Shown here in pieces: positions 8,541 to 16,880 of a DNA stretch of 32,013 nt. A model generated the notes under the pieces. That model saw only the letters and a program-made list of their open reading frames with translations. It did not search any database and was not told the origin of the DNA. This DNA comes from Arthrobacter sp. efr-133-R2A-120. GTDB taxonomy: Bacteria > Actinomycetota > Actinomycetes > Actinomycetales > Micrococcaceae. The first letter of the stretch is position 1. Each line of letters opens with the position of its first letter. The stretch spans positions 1-32,013 of the forward strand of contig NZ_JARVRF010000057.1 of assembly GCF_030209835.1 (NCBI RefSeq), in the 5' to 3' direction. Position numbers and translations under genes: made by a program.

Positions 8541-9005
8541 CTACCTCGTATCCAGATCCTCGAACACCAGGAACGTTTGCGTGTCCTGCACCCCTGGCAT
8601 CGACTGCAGCTGGTCGAAAATTACCCTGCGCAGGTGAATGTTGTCGGTGGCGCGGACCAGCAGGATAACGTCGAAATCCCCACCCACCAGCGCAATGTGC
8701 TGCACCTCCGGAATGAGCCGAAGCTCTTCGCGGAGTTCGCGCCAGGAGTGCTGCTGCACCTTGAGTGTGACGTAGGCCGATGACTTCAAGCCGGCTTTGA
8801 TGGGGTCCACCAGCGCAGTGAACTTCGTGAGCACGCCTTCGCCCGTCAGCCGCGAGATTCTCGAGTACGCGTGCGCCCGGCTGATGTGGACGTTTTCCGC
8901 CACCTGGGTAACCGACATCCGGCCGTCCCGCGTCAGTTCGGCAATGATGTCCCGGTCTACTTGGTCAAGAGGAACCTCCGCCTGATCAGCTTCCACCTCA
9001 GCCAT
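8541..9005 (-). CDS. bkdR: Lrp/AsnC-family regulator of the branched-chain keto-acid dehydrogenase operon
   Basis: This is a 154-residue Lrp/AsnC regulator. The N-terminal helix-turn-helix covers roughly residues 15-65 (LDQVDRDIIAELTRDGRMSV, then ISRAHAYSRISRLTGEGVL). The C-terminal RAM effector domain has VTLKVQQHSW, GGDFDVILLVRATD and a VFEDLDTR tail. The ATG at 9005 is taken instead of 9050 because GGAG stands 6 nt upstream and the protein then has a normal length. The gene is divergent from the E1alpha gene with a 171-nt intergenic region, the usual arrangement of a BkdR that senses a branched-chain amino or keto acid and controls the adjacent operon. The regulatory link is inferred from position. 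Confidence 0.85.
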   Translation of the reverse strand: MAEVEADQAEVPLDQVDRDIIAELTRDGRMSVTQVAENVHISRAHAYSRISRLTGEGVLTKFTALVDPIKAGLKSSAYVTLKVQQHSWRELREELRLIPEVQHIALVGGDFDVILLVRATDNIHLRRVIFDQLQSMPGVQDTQTFLVFEDLDTR

Positions 9006-9176
9006 CGCATCTCCAATTCGTCCACAGCGTGGGCCCGTTACCCAGCTCACATTTGCAATTTGTCTTCCAGACTAAAGGTTTCAGGCAAGCTTTTCCATGA
9101 TTCTGCCCAGAGCTGGATACGAAACTTCTCCAGGGAACATACTGGTGACAAATAGTGGATACAGAAGGACGGACCA

Positions 9177-10409
9177 ATGACGATCTCCGCAGACCATGAG
9201 GCCCAGGGTCTGGCTGACGCTCGGCCGGACGACACCGAAGCCAACGACCAAGCGTCCGAAGTGCGGCGCAAGTTCGGCATCAGCGTGGAAGACTACATGC
9301 TGCCTGCCCGCCATCAGATCCAGATGGTCGATTCCACTGGCGTGCTCAAGCCCGAAGCTGAGCAGGGCACGGAACCCGGCCACGAATATCCCATCCCCGG
9401 CGACGCCGAACTCATGGCAGCTTATGAACAGCTCGTCGTCGGGCGCCGGGTCAATGACCAGAACTCCGCCCTGGTCCGGCAGGGTCGTATGGCCGTTTAC
9501 CCGTCCAGCCACGGCCAGGAGGCGTGCCAGGTGGCCGCCGCTCTGTGCCTTAGTGAAGGCGACTGGCTGTTCCCCACCTACCGAGACGCTGTAGCGGTCA
9601 TGTCCCGGGGCGTCGACCCGGTAGAGACCATGACGATCTTCCGCGGCGACTGGCACGGCGGCTACGACCCCACCAAGCACAAGGTCGGCATCCAGTGCAC
9701 GCCGCTGACCACCCAGCTGCTCCATGCCGTCGGAGTGGCCCATGCCGCCAAACTGCGCGGCGAGGACACGGTGGTGCTGGCAATGTGCGGCGACGGTGCC
9801 ACGAGCGAAGGGGACTTCCACGAAGCCCTCAACTTCGCGGCTGTCTTCCATCTTCCTGTCATCTTCTTCGTACAGAACAATAAGTACGCAATCTCGGTGC
9901 CCCTGAGCCAACAGTCCGTGGCGCCGTCGTTGGCGCACAAGGCTGTTGGTTACGGCATGGCCGGTGAGCGTGTTGACGGCAACGACCTGGTCGCCTTGCT
10001 CGCGGTGCTGGACCGGGCGGTGAAGCTGGCACGCGAAGGCTCCGGCCCGCTCCTGATCGAGGCCCACACCTACCGCATGCAGGCCCACACCAACGCCGAC
10101 GACGCCACCCGCTACCGGGAGGACAGCGAAGTGGCCGAATGGACGGCCAAGGACCCCATTAGCCGCATGACGGCTTACCTCACTGATCGTGGACTGCTCG
10201 ACAACGACGGCTCCAGGCGAATCGCGGAAAGGGCCGAGGCCGTCGCCTCGCAGCTTCGTGAAGGACTGGGGGAGGACGTACCGGTAGACCCGCAGAATCT
10301 CTTCCGCTACGTCTTTTCCACTCCCACTCCGCAACTGAAGGAGCAGTCCGCCCTGCTCGCCGACGAACTCGCCCGTGAGGCATCCAGCCAGAAGGAGGCA
10401 GGCAAATGA
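9177..10409 (+). CDS. bkdA: Branched-chain 2-oxoacid dehydrogenase E1 component, alpha subunit
   Basis: This is the thiamine-diphosphate-dependent decarboxylase subunit (410 aa), acting with E1beta on 2-oxoacids derived from valine, leucine and isoleucine. The ThDP-binding motif runs from GDGATSEGDFHEALNFA to NNKYAIS at about residues 205-240. The conserved loop near residue 310 reads ADDATRYRED. The start ATG is preceded by AAGGACGG. The gene overlaps the E1beta start by 4 nt (ATGA), so the three enzyme genes form one operon. A pyruvate dehydrogenase-like specificity cannot be fully excluded, but a heterodimeric E1 beside an Lrp regulator favours branched-chain substrates. Products feed branched-chain fatty acid primers and acyl-CoA catabolism. 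Confidence 0.88.
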   Translation: MTISADHEAQGLADARPDDTEANDQASEVRRKFGISVEDYMLPARHQIQMVDSTGVLKPEAEQGTEPGHEYPIPGDAELMAAYEQLVVGRRVNDQNSALVRQGRMAVYPSSHGQEACQVAAALCLSEGDWLFPTYRDAVAVMSRGVDPVETMTIFRGDWHGGYDPTKHKVGIQCTPLTTQLLHAVGVAHAAKLRGEDTVVLAMCGDGATSEGDFHEALNFAAVFHLPVIFFVQNNKYAISVPLSQQSVAPSLAHKAVGYGMAGERVDGNDLVALLAVLDRAVKLAREGSGPLLIEAHTYRMQAHTNADDATRYREDSEVAEWTAKDPISRMTAYLTDRGLLDNDGSRRIAERAEAVASQLREGLGEDVPVDPQNLFRYVFSTPTPQLKEQSALLADELAREASSQKEAGK

Positions 10410-11533
10410 GCCCCGCCGTCACCACATCCTCTGAGGCCACCGAGCACGCCGCAACAGGCGACGTCAGCTCCGCCACCGCCAGTGCGGCAGCCATCGCGGC
10501 CGCAGTCGCCGAAGCCTCCGGTCCGCAGACCGTCACCATGGCCAAAGCGCTCAATACCGCGATGGCAGACGCCATGGAGGCCGACTCATCCGTTCTGGTA
10601 TTCGGTGAAGACGTTGGCCGCCTCGGTGGCGTCTTCCGGATCACAGACGGCCTCATGGCCAGATTCGGAGAGCAACGGTGCTTCGATACCCCGCTGGCCG
10701 AGTCCGGCATCGTAGGCATGGCCGTGGGTATGGCCATGAATGGAATGCGTCCCGTGATCGAGATGCAGTTCGACGCCTTCGCCTACCCGGCCTTCGAACA
10801 GATCGTCAGCCACGTTGCCAAGATGCACAACCGCACCAAGGGTGCCGTGAAGCTGCCCATGGTCATCCGTGTGCCCTACGCAGGCGGGATCGGCGGCGTG
10901 GAACACCACTGCGACTCGTCCGAGTCCTACTACGCCCACACCGCCGGCCTGAAGGTCTTCACGCCCGCGACCGTAGCGGACGGCTACCGCATGCTCCGCG
11001 AGGCCATCGATTCCGACGATCCCGTCATGTTCATGGAACCCAAGAAGCTCTACTGGTCCAAAGACCAGGTGGATCTGGGCGCCCTGCGCGCCGAACACGC
11101 CACGAACGCTGCGACAGGATCCAGCAGCGAGGGGCGCGCCGCCGTCGCGCGTCCCGGCACTGATGCAACGCTCATCGCCTACGGCCCCTCGGTCCCGACG
11201 GCGCTCGCCGCCGCAGCCGCGGCCGCTGAAGAAGGCCGCTCCCTTGAAGTGATCGATGTCCGCTCGATCGTGCCCTTCGACGATGAAACAGTCTGTGCCT
11301 CCGTGCGCAAGACCGGTCGCGCCGTTGTCATCGCTGAAGCCCATGGGTTCGCCTCGGTATCCTCCGAAATTGTTGCGCGGGTGCAGGAACGCTGCTTCCA
11401 CTATCTGGCCGCACCGATCCGCCGCGTGACCGGCTTCGACGTTCCGTACCCGGCTCCAAAGCTGGAGCACTACTACTTGCCAAGCGTCGACCGCATCCTC
11501 GACGCCGTTGACGACCTTCAATGGGAGAACTGA
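10406..11533 (+). CDS. bkdB: Branched-chain 2-oxoacid dehydrogenase E1 component, beta subunit
   Basis: This transketolase-like beta subunit (375 aa) completes the E1 heterotetramer. The pyrimidine-binding domain has VFGEDVGRLGGVF, FDTPLAESGIVGMAVGMA and FDAFAYPAFEQIVSHVAKM. The C-terminal transketolase domain carries EVIDVRSIVPFDDE and VIAEAHGFASVSSEI. The first 45 residues are an Ala/Thr/Ser-rich extension before the conserved TVTMAKALNTAM. A start at the internal ATG near 10540 would match typical family length, but the ATG at 10406 has GGAGG at ideal spacing and the ATGA overlap with E1alpha, so I keep it. The extension could be a flexible linker for complex assembly, which is inference. 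Confidence 0.88.
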   Translation: MSPAVTTSSEATEHAATGDVSSATASAAAIAAAVAEASGPQTVTMAKALNTAMADAMEADSSVLVFGEDVGRLGGVFRITDGLMARFGEQRCFDTPLAESGIVGMAVGMAMNGMRPVIEMQFDAFAYPAFEQIVSHVAKMHNRTKGAVKLPMVIRVPYAGGIGGVEHHCDSSESYYAHTAGLKVFTPATVADGYRMLREAIDSDDPVMFMEPKKLYWSKDQVDLGALRAEHATNAATGSSSEGRAAVARPGTDATLIAYGPSVPTALAAAAAAAEEGRSLEVIDVRSIVPFDDETVCASVRKTGRAVVIAEAHGFASVSSEIVARVQERCFHYLAAPIRRVTGFDVPYPAPKLEHYYLPSVDRILDAVDDLQWEN

Positions 11534-11535
11534 CC

Positions 11536-12963
11536 ATGAGCGCAGAAATGCAGGTGTTCCTGCTTCCGGACCTGGGGGAGGGCCTCACCGAGGCTGAACT
11601 CGTCAACTGGCTTGTTGCCGTGGGCGACGAGATCCGGGTGGATCAGCCGATCGCCGAGGTTGAGACCGCCAAGTCCATGGTGGAGGTACCCTCGCCGTAT
11701 GCAGGCATCGTCGCTGAGCTGCACGGCGAGGCTGGCCAGACGCTGGACGTCGGGAAGCCGCTGATCTCGGTGGCTCCTGTTGGTGCTTCGCTTGCTGCTG
11801 AACCCAAGCCTGTGGAGGAAGAGGTTTTCGTGGCGCCCGAGGCTGCCGCTGCCGAGACCTATCGGACCGAAGAGAAAGCCGGATCCGGGAACGTCCTCAT
11901 TGGCTACGGAACATCCGGAGGCGGCGAGGCTCGCCGCACCCGGCCGCGGAAGGTTTCTGCTGGTTCTGCTGTTGCTGTGACCCCGGCCCCCGACTTTGCC
12001 GAGCTCTCGTTGTCCCGTACGCGGATTCCAGGGAAGCTCTCTGCGGTGATTTCCCCTCTAGTGCGGAAGATGGCCCGGGACCATGGGGTCTCGCTGGACG
12101 CCGTGCCTGGTTCGGGGGAGAGCGGGCTCATCCTGCGTCGCGACATTGAGGCAGCCATCGGAGGGGCCGTGCGCGAGACCGCGCCCGTTGAGCTGCCCGA
12201 CGTTGTCCAACCTGCCACGGGGATCCATGATGCCCGTACCGGCTTGACCGTGGCTTCGCGCACTCCAGTCCGCGGGATACGGAAGGCTGTTGCGGCGAAC
12301 ATGACCCGCAGCCGGTCCGAGATCCCGGAGGCAACTGTCTGGGTGGATGTCGACGCCACCGCCCTCCTTGAAATGCGTGCAGAACTCAAGAAGCGCGATC
12401 CGCACGGCGCTCCAGGGCTGCTCGCGTTCATCGCTCGTTTTGTCACGGCCGGGCTGAAAAAATTCCCCGAATTGAACACCCGGTTCGTCACGGACGAGGA
12501 TACGGCCGGCGGTGAAACGCAGGAAATCATCGCATTCAACGGCATCAACCTTGGCTTCGCCGCACAGACGGACCGCGGACTCGTGGTTCCGTCGGTCCGC
12601 AACGCCCACCTGTTGAACGCCCGCGAACTCGATGCTGAAATCCGCCGGCTCACCGCCGTCGCGCGTGACGGCAAGGCAACCCCGACCGAGTTGGCCAGCG
12701 GTACCTTCACCCTGAATAACTACGGTGTGTTCGGCGTGGACGGTTCCGCCGCGATCATCAACTACCCCGAGGTAGCGATGCTTGGCGTAGGCCGCATCAT
12801 CGACAAGCCCTGGGTGGTTGATGGACAGCTCGCCGTCCGCAAGGTCACCGAGTTGACGCTGGCGTTCGACCACCGCGTTTGTGATGGGGAAACGGCTGCG
12901 GGTTTCCTGCGGTATGTTGCGGATGCGATCGAGAACCCGGGGACGGTGCTGGCGGATTTGTAG
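11536..12963 (+). CDS. bkdC: Dihydrolipoyl acyltransferase, E2 of the branched-chain 2-oxoacid dehydrogenase
   Basis: This E2 core enzyme (475 aa) transfers the acyl group from lipoyl-lysine to CoA. One N-terminal lipoyl domain has lysine 46 in ETAKSMVEV. A linker leads to the peripheral-subunit-binding domain near residues 170-205 (ISPLVRKMARDHGV, then GSGESGLILRRDIEAA). The catalytic domain ends with DHRVCDGE, where H446 and D450 form the HxxxD active site. The ATG at 11536 with GGGAGAA upstream is taken instead of 11521, which would overlap E1beta. No E3 (lipoamide dehydrogenase) follows, so a shared one elsewhere must serve. A damaged copy of the 3' end occurs at about 16.9 kb. Confidence 0.9.
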   Translation: MSAEMQVFLLPDLGEGLTEAELVNWLVAVGDEIRVDQPIAEVETAKSMVEVPSPYAGIVAELHGEAGQTLDVGKPLISVAPVGASLAAEPKPVEEEVFVAPEAAAAETYRTEEKAGSGNVLIGYGTSGGGEARRTRPRKVSAGSAVAVTPAPDFAELSLSRTRIPGKLSAVISPLVRKMARDHGVSLDAVPGSGESGLILRRDIEAAIGGAVRETAPVELPDVVQPATGIHDARTGLTVASRTPVRGIRKAVAANMTRSRSEIPEATVWVDVDATALLEMRAELKKRDPHGAPGLLAFIARFVTAGLKKFPELNTRFVTDEDTAGGETQEIIAFNGINLGFAAQTDRGLVVPSVRNAHLLNARELDAEIRRLTAVARDGKATPTELASGTFTLNNYGVFGVDGSAAIINYPEVAMLGVGRIIDKPWVVDGQLAVRKVTELTLAFDHRVCDGETAAGFLRYVADAIENPGTVLADL

Positions 12964-13342
12964 TCCACCGCGCAAGTTGCCTGCTATCAGCACACCGCGG
13001 AATCTGCATCTTCCGCCGGACTCACTCCGGTCGGCGGATAGGCCTTTAGCGGGGCAGGGTACGACGTCGAGTGTCATGTTGGTCACAAAGATTGGGCGGC
13101 GATTTTAGGGGCCGGCCTCAGACGGACGGTCGGCCTCCGGTCCAGGATCGCTGATGCGACCGCGGCAACTCGTTTTGGGTCAATTAACCGGTCTTATGTG
13201 TCCCTATTCGGGCGGGTGGCAGGTTATCAAGGCGCCAAGTCCGAAACCCCGAGACTATTGTGGTGGGGGTGAAGGAGAATTGGCGACTGAACCTGCCAAA
13301 CCATCTAGCACACACTGGCGCCGCCCACGCCGTCTCTTGGCT
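12964..13342. other. Gap between convergent E2 and beta-helix genes
   Basis: No gene is supported here. The stretch holds a terminator-like hairpin soon after the E2 stop (13012-13038) and otherwise nothing I can assign. The plus-strand frame at 13154-13381 has no ribosome binding site and an atypical composition. Confidence 0.4.
13012..13038 (+). terminator. Hairpin after the bkd operon
   Basis: The arms TCCGCCG (13012-13018) and CGGCGGA (13032-13038) are perfectly complementary, and an alternative inner pairing CCGGA/TCCGG is possible. It starts 49 nt after the E2 stop. There is no U tract, so rho-dependent or pause-type termination would be needed. Confidence 0.4.
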
Positions 13343-15289
13343 CTATCCCTTTGCGACGATCAGCCAACTACCCGACGTTGACGTACTGACCACCCCAAGG
13401 TATTGGTATCGAGTCGTGAGGCTGTAGTTTTTTGCCCCGTCAATCGTCCCGACAACCGTCACCGCATTTGAACTAGCGTCAGTCTTCTTGATTACGAACT
13501 GGACACCGGGTGTTGCCGTGACCGGGAGCGTGATGAGCATGGCTCCCGTGGTTGCGTCAATGGCCTGGATTTCGGCGCTTGCTGTTGTGAGTGTAGTTGC
13601 CGCAGTAATGGTTTTGAGGCCTGTCCGCCAGGGTCGCTCGGTGCCTTCAGTCAGTAGTCCATAGTTGACGAGTATGGTCTGGAGGTCCGTGTTTGCGTCA
13701 GCCTTGGCGACGGGAACGGTTCCGTAGAAGCCGAGTTTGTTGGTGGACTGGCCCAAGCAGACCCCCGCGCTAGCCGTGTCTGCCTGAAGAGTCGCATAAC
13801 CTGTTGCGCCCGAACCGGTCGTTTTGAGTCGCCCGGGAACCTGCCCTCCGAATAGGACGATTTCCCCGTTGTCGCCGCGGCCGGAGATATTGAGGTAATT
13901 CATGTACTCGGCGATGTTCTTCGTTTCGAACCTGTTCCCGGCGATGTATCCACGACGCAGCCCGTCAAGCCACTGCCCAATGTCCAGCCACTTTGTCCCG
14001 CCAATTACATTGTTACCCGAGTAGATTAGGTCAAGCACACCGGACGCGACACGGATCGGGTAGCCGCTGTAGCTAGCGGAGCTATTTAGCGAGAACTTGC
14101 TAGCGAGCACTGAAGTGTTGTTGGCGGTAATGTCCACGCCGATGATCTGTCCCGCATACGTCCACGATGACGAGTAGCCGTGAAGGTTTCCAGCTGCGGT
14201 GCAGTTACTTCCACTGATGCGCAGGCCGATGTATTGGTTATCCAGGTAACCATTGATGAATCGGTTGTTTGATCCACCTATGACATACCCGACGTCAGCC
14301 ACCCAATCCACAACCCCGCCGATTCCAGCGAGCGGGTAGCCGAAGCCGTGCTCCTTTTCATGTACGTTCCCAATGCCGTCGTCCCGGCCGTAGACCTTGG
14401 AGTTCTTGCTGATGATTTCGCGGAAGACGTTGTCAGTGGTGTTAGAACCGAGTGTGTAACCATAGGCCGGCATCTCGGTTGGTACGGACCCGGACCGGCC
14501 ATTGTCCAGTCCGGTAATGCGGACATGCTCGACCAGCATTTCATAGCACTGGGCGCCAGTTCGCCCGAAGGCTGCGACTGTGGTGAGCGCGTTGGAGAGC
14601 TGGCAGTTGCTGATGGTCATCCGGTGGCACTGCTCGATGTCCAGCGCGTAGGTCGCGTAGCGGTTGGCATCGATGATGAGCCCATCGATGCGGATGCCGC
14701 TCGCTGTCCCGCCTGTTGGCTTATGGATGACCGCACTCATGGAGGCTACGGCCTGAATCATCCCCCCGGCTTCCATCAAGAATGACACCGGGGTCGTCGC
14801 GGGAAGTTCGATAGGGGCTGAAGTTTTGTACAGCTTGGAGGCGAAGCGGATGGTCGACGAACCCGCCGCCGTGATGGCGGCGCCGACTGCTGCCTCCCAG
14901 TTGGTCCCGAAGGCGTTGACGGATGAGAAGTAGTCGTCGACATTCACGATGTTCTCTCCCTTGCCAACGGAGCGCGCCCCATTGTCCGGCGTGAGGGCAT
15001 AAATGGCAGAGAGGTCAGGAAGCTGGGCGGGTGGTATCTTCGCCGTGACGTCCAAAGATGCCACACCCGACGCGGTGCCCTTCTCCGCAATGGGAACGTA
15101 TTTATCACCTGATGGGGTCGGCGTCAGACCGGAGCGAATGGCAGCTTGGGCGGGGCCGGCCTCGAAGGTGGACACTGCGAAGGCACCCGTGACAGCGCTT
15201 GCCAAAGCTCCTAATTTGAATAGACCGCGGCGTTTGACAGTACTGCCACCCGCCAGTGGCGCTCCCCTTTCCCCAGATTCATTGTTCAC
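13343..15289 (-). CDS. Tat-exported right-handed beta-helix (pectate lyase superfamily/tailspike-like) protein
   Basis: This is a 648-residue secreted protein. The N-terminus has a twin-arginine signal, KRRGLFKLG, followed by a hydrophobic stretch and an AQA cleavage site near residue 50. Next comes a segment with GVASLDVTAKIPPAQLP, the repeat-like motif seen just before the tip domain of many phage tail fibres. The central 350 residues have the spaced N, G and I/V pattern of a right-handed beta-helix (YALDIEQCHRMTISNCQLSN, NNRFINGYLDNQYIGLRISG). The C-terminal part is Thr-rich and resembles phage tail-protein end domains (ITLPVTATPGVQFVIKKTD). A polysaccharide-degrading or -binding role is likely but no catalytic residue can be named. 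The start is a GTG with a weak ribosome binding site. It stands alone on the minus strand. Confidence 0.75.
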   Translation of the reverse strand: MNNESGERGAPLAGGSTVKRRGLFKLGALASAVTGAFAVSTFEAGPAQAAIRSGLTPTPSGDKYVPIAEKGTASGVASLDVTAKIPPAQLPDLSAIYALTPDNGARSVGKGENIVNVDDYFSSVNAFGTNWEAAVGAAITAAGSSTIRFASKLYKTSAPIELPATTPVSFLMEAGGMIQAVASMSAVIHKPTGGTASGIRIDGLIIDANRYATYALDIEQCHRMTISNCQLSNALTTVAAFGRTGAQCYEMLVEHVRITGLDNGRSGSVPTEMPAYGYTLGSNTTDNVFREIISKNSKVYGRDDGIGNVHEKEHGFGYPLAGIGGVVDWVADVGYVIGGSNNRFINGYLDNQYIGLRISGSNCTAAGNLHGYSSSWTYAGQIIGVDITANNTSVLASKFSLNSSASYSGYPIRVASGVLDLIYSGNNVIGGTKWLDIGQWLDGLRRGYIAGNRFETKNIAEYMNYLNISGRGDNGEIVLFGGQVPGRLKTTGSGATGYATLQADTASAGVCLGQSTNKLGFYGTVPVAKADANTDLQTILVNYGLLTEGTERPWRTGLKTITAATTLTTASAEIQAIDATTGAMLITLPVTATPGVQFVIKKTDASSNAVTVVGTIDGAKNYSLTTRYQYLGVVSTSTSGSWLIVAKG

Positions 15290-15871
15290 AGCTGATCACC
15301 ACTCCCAGAAGATGTTGAAGAGACCTGTTGATTCGACCGGGAAGATTACGCGGGTGGACGGAGAACTTCATGAGCTCCGAGGTACTGCATAGCCTTACAG
15401 GTAAATCGGTATGTCCATACGCTAAATTGCTGGGTTTTCGTTAACCACAGTAATCAATACGCATTTTTCGCCATCCATACTCGCTTCTGAGTGGAGAACT
15501 ACGTATTTCGTTCGCCGTAAGTAACCGTGGACACTCGTGGCGACGGCGGCGAATCCGTACATTCTTTGCCGAATTTATCGTCCGATCGCGCGGTCAAAGC
15601 GGTGGGCCAGCGCATCCGAAAGACGATCTGACCTGGCGCAACGGCCGAACTAGGGCGTGTGTATTGCTCGCGGTCGCAGGAACCGAGGCCCTACAACTTG
15701 AATTTCCTTAAGAAACGAGTACCGCAATTTGAAACTTGGGATTACTAAGAAGGCTTAGTAAATTTTATGGGGGAACTTCGCTCGAACTGCCTGATTCGTT
15801 GTGCGGAGCGTTGCCGCTGGACTCGCTGTCCGATTCGGGCACAGATCAATGATTTGAACGAAGGATGATCG

Positions 15872-16093
15872 GTGCGGCCCAAGAAGTATCGAACCTTTCG
15901 CGGGCTGAAGATCAGCCATCGAGGCCGGCTCAATGGCGGAATGGTGGCCTATGATCGCCTTTTTAGGTCGACCCCGCGTGGAGATACGACAGTATTCCGA
16001 CGGGGCTATTATTCAAGATCCTTTATAAAGAGTTTAGATGAATTCGAATTTCCGCTTGGAGGGACCCGTTGGGCAATTCAGAGGCCGAACTAG
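15872..16093 (+). CDS. Doubtful small basic ORF, 73 aa
   Basis: This is a GTG-initiated frame with AAGGA about 7 nt upstream. It encodes a basic 73-residue peptide (start MRPKKYRTFRGLKISHRGRL). No domain is recognised. Third-position GC is high in the first half and drops sharply in the second, which argues against a single intact gene. It could be the start of a decayed gene or chance. Confidence 0.2.
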   Translation: MRPKKYRTFRGLKISHRGRLNGGMVAYDRLFRSTPRGDTTVFRRGYYSRSFIKSLDEFEFPLGGTRWAIQRPN

Positions 16094-16189
16094 GCCGCTC
16101 GATGTGTTTCGTCTGGATGTGGAGCGTGTGACGTCAACACCCAATCCGGACTCGACGCCACTTATTTTTGGTGCTCCAATACTCAATGC

Positions 16190-16226
16190 GGGCTCTCCAC
16201 CACTCAGCCAGAGTGGTGGAGAGCCC
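16190..16226. repeat. Perfect inverted repeat, 16-bp stem
   Basis: The arms GGGCTCTCCACCACTC (16190-16205) and GAGTGGTGGAGAGCCC (16211-16226) are exact reverse complements around the 5-nt loop AGCCA. No T tract follows on either strand. Such a hairpin in a gap could be a bidirectional terminator, a REP-type element or a remnant insertion end. Confidence 0.7.
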
Positions 16227-16331
16227 TACCGTACGGCAGCGAGAGTTGGCCATCTGTCCCTTCAATCTCGCGGAAATCACCACTCAATTCAGACAAATCG
16301 CCACCTTTTGGTGTTTTCCGGCAATAGCGTC

Positions 16332-16373
16332 GCCATGGGCTACCACGCCCCCGGGCGGTGGTGTAGCCGTGGC
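16332..16373 (-). terminator. Imperfect hairpin after the kinase remnant
   Basis: The stretch starts GCCATGGGCTACCACGCC and ends GGCGGTGGTGTAGCCGTGGC. It folds through GGCTAC/GTAGCC, outer GCCA/TGGC and inner GCCC/GGGC pairings with small bulges. It directly follows the TGA of the truncated histidine kinase on the minus strand, so it was probably that gene's terminator. Confidence 0.4.
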
Positions 16374-16880
16374 TCACGGAAAGCCCACCCGGAGCAGAAC
16401 GTTGTCGCCATCCGCGGTGAGTGTTACGTCCTTGGATAGGTTCTGAAGCGTCGTCATTCCGAGGCCGGGGCGGTTCCGGGGTCGGAGCCGGCCAGGGGAG
16501 CTGAAGGATATGTGAATGGCTCCGGTGTCCGCCGCTGCTTGTGGTGGCCGCGGCTTGCTGGCCGACATTGTGACGCGGACACGGTTTCGCTCACCGTGGC
16601 GGATGACGTTGGTGAAGACTTGTGAAAGTACCTCGATGACGGCCTCGGCTCTGGCGGGGTCCTCGTCGCACAACGCCCACACTTCAGGGTCAATGTCGCA
16701 TGCCAGCTTCAGCACGCGCCCCCAGGTACTCAGAAGGTCCTGGATACTCGATGCTGCGCTCCCAGCCTGCGCGGGAGACTCCTCCAGGATCTCACTCTGC
16801 GCAGCGGCCACGGCACGCGTAGGGATGCCCCCGACGCGCTGCGGTTCAAGATCCTCTTCTGGGCCGTTCCCTCCGGAACG
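16374..16880 (-). pseudogene. Truncated histidine kinase, C-terminal ATPase half only
   Basis: About 165 codons match residues 429-595 of the intact kinase at 18239-20026, with roughly three quarters of residues identical (shared stretches include SIQDLLSTWGRVLKLACDID, DEDPARAEAVIEVLS and RPGLGMTTLQ). The membrane part and the phosphoacceptor histidine box are missing. The homology stops at about 16876-16889, where the sequence continues into a fragment of the E2 gene on the other strand. The frame stays open upstream to 17045 only by reading antisense through that fragment. No stops or shifts interrupt the kinase part despite the divergence. A functional stand-alone ATPase domain is unlikely because no start or ribosome binding site is visible. 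Confidence 0.8.

Larger units (their letters stand above)
15290..16373. other. 1.1-kb gap upstream of the beta-helix gene
   Basis: This is a partly AT-rich region (about 15400-15530 and 15700-15770) that probably contains the promoter of the beta-helix gene. I find no gene with good support. A weak plus-strand ORF at 15872-16093, a perfect 16-bp-stem hairpin at 16190-16226 and an imperfect long hairpin at 16332-16373 are listed separately. The stretch may include material inserted between the two halves of an old duplication. Confidence 0.4.

Noticed and set aside
9081..10334. Long minus-strand open frame of 417 codons opposite the E1alpha gene
   Set aside because: It is the antisense shadow of a gene with clear ThDP motifs, and high GC keeps such frames open. 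It has no motif or ribosome binding site of its own.
10586..11521. Long minus-strand frame opposite E1beta
   Set aside because: Same shadow effect. The sequence has Gly/His/Val runs typical of antisense translation of a GC-rich gene.
13110..13137. GC-rich stretch after E2 with GGCC words considered as a second terminator
   Set aside because: Only four-base arms pair convincingly, too weak to call.
15745..15933. Minus-strand 62-aa frame in the large gap
   Set aside because: Arg/Ser/Pro-rich with no start signal. It resembles random sequence.
16206..16373. Possible CRISPR or tandem repeat array around the two hairpins
   Set aside because: The hairpins differ from each other and no regularly spaced direct repeats occur.
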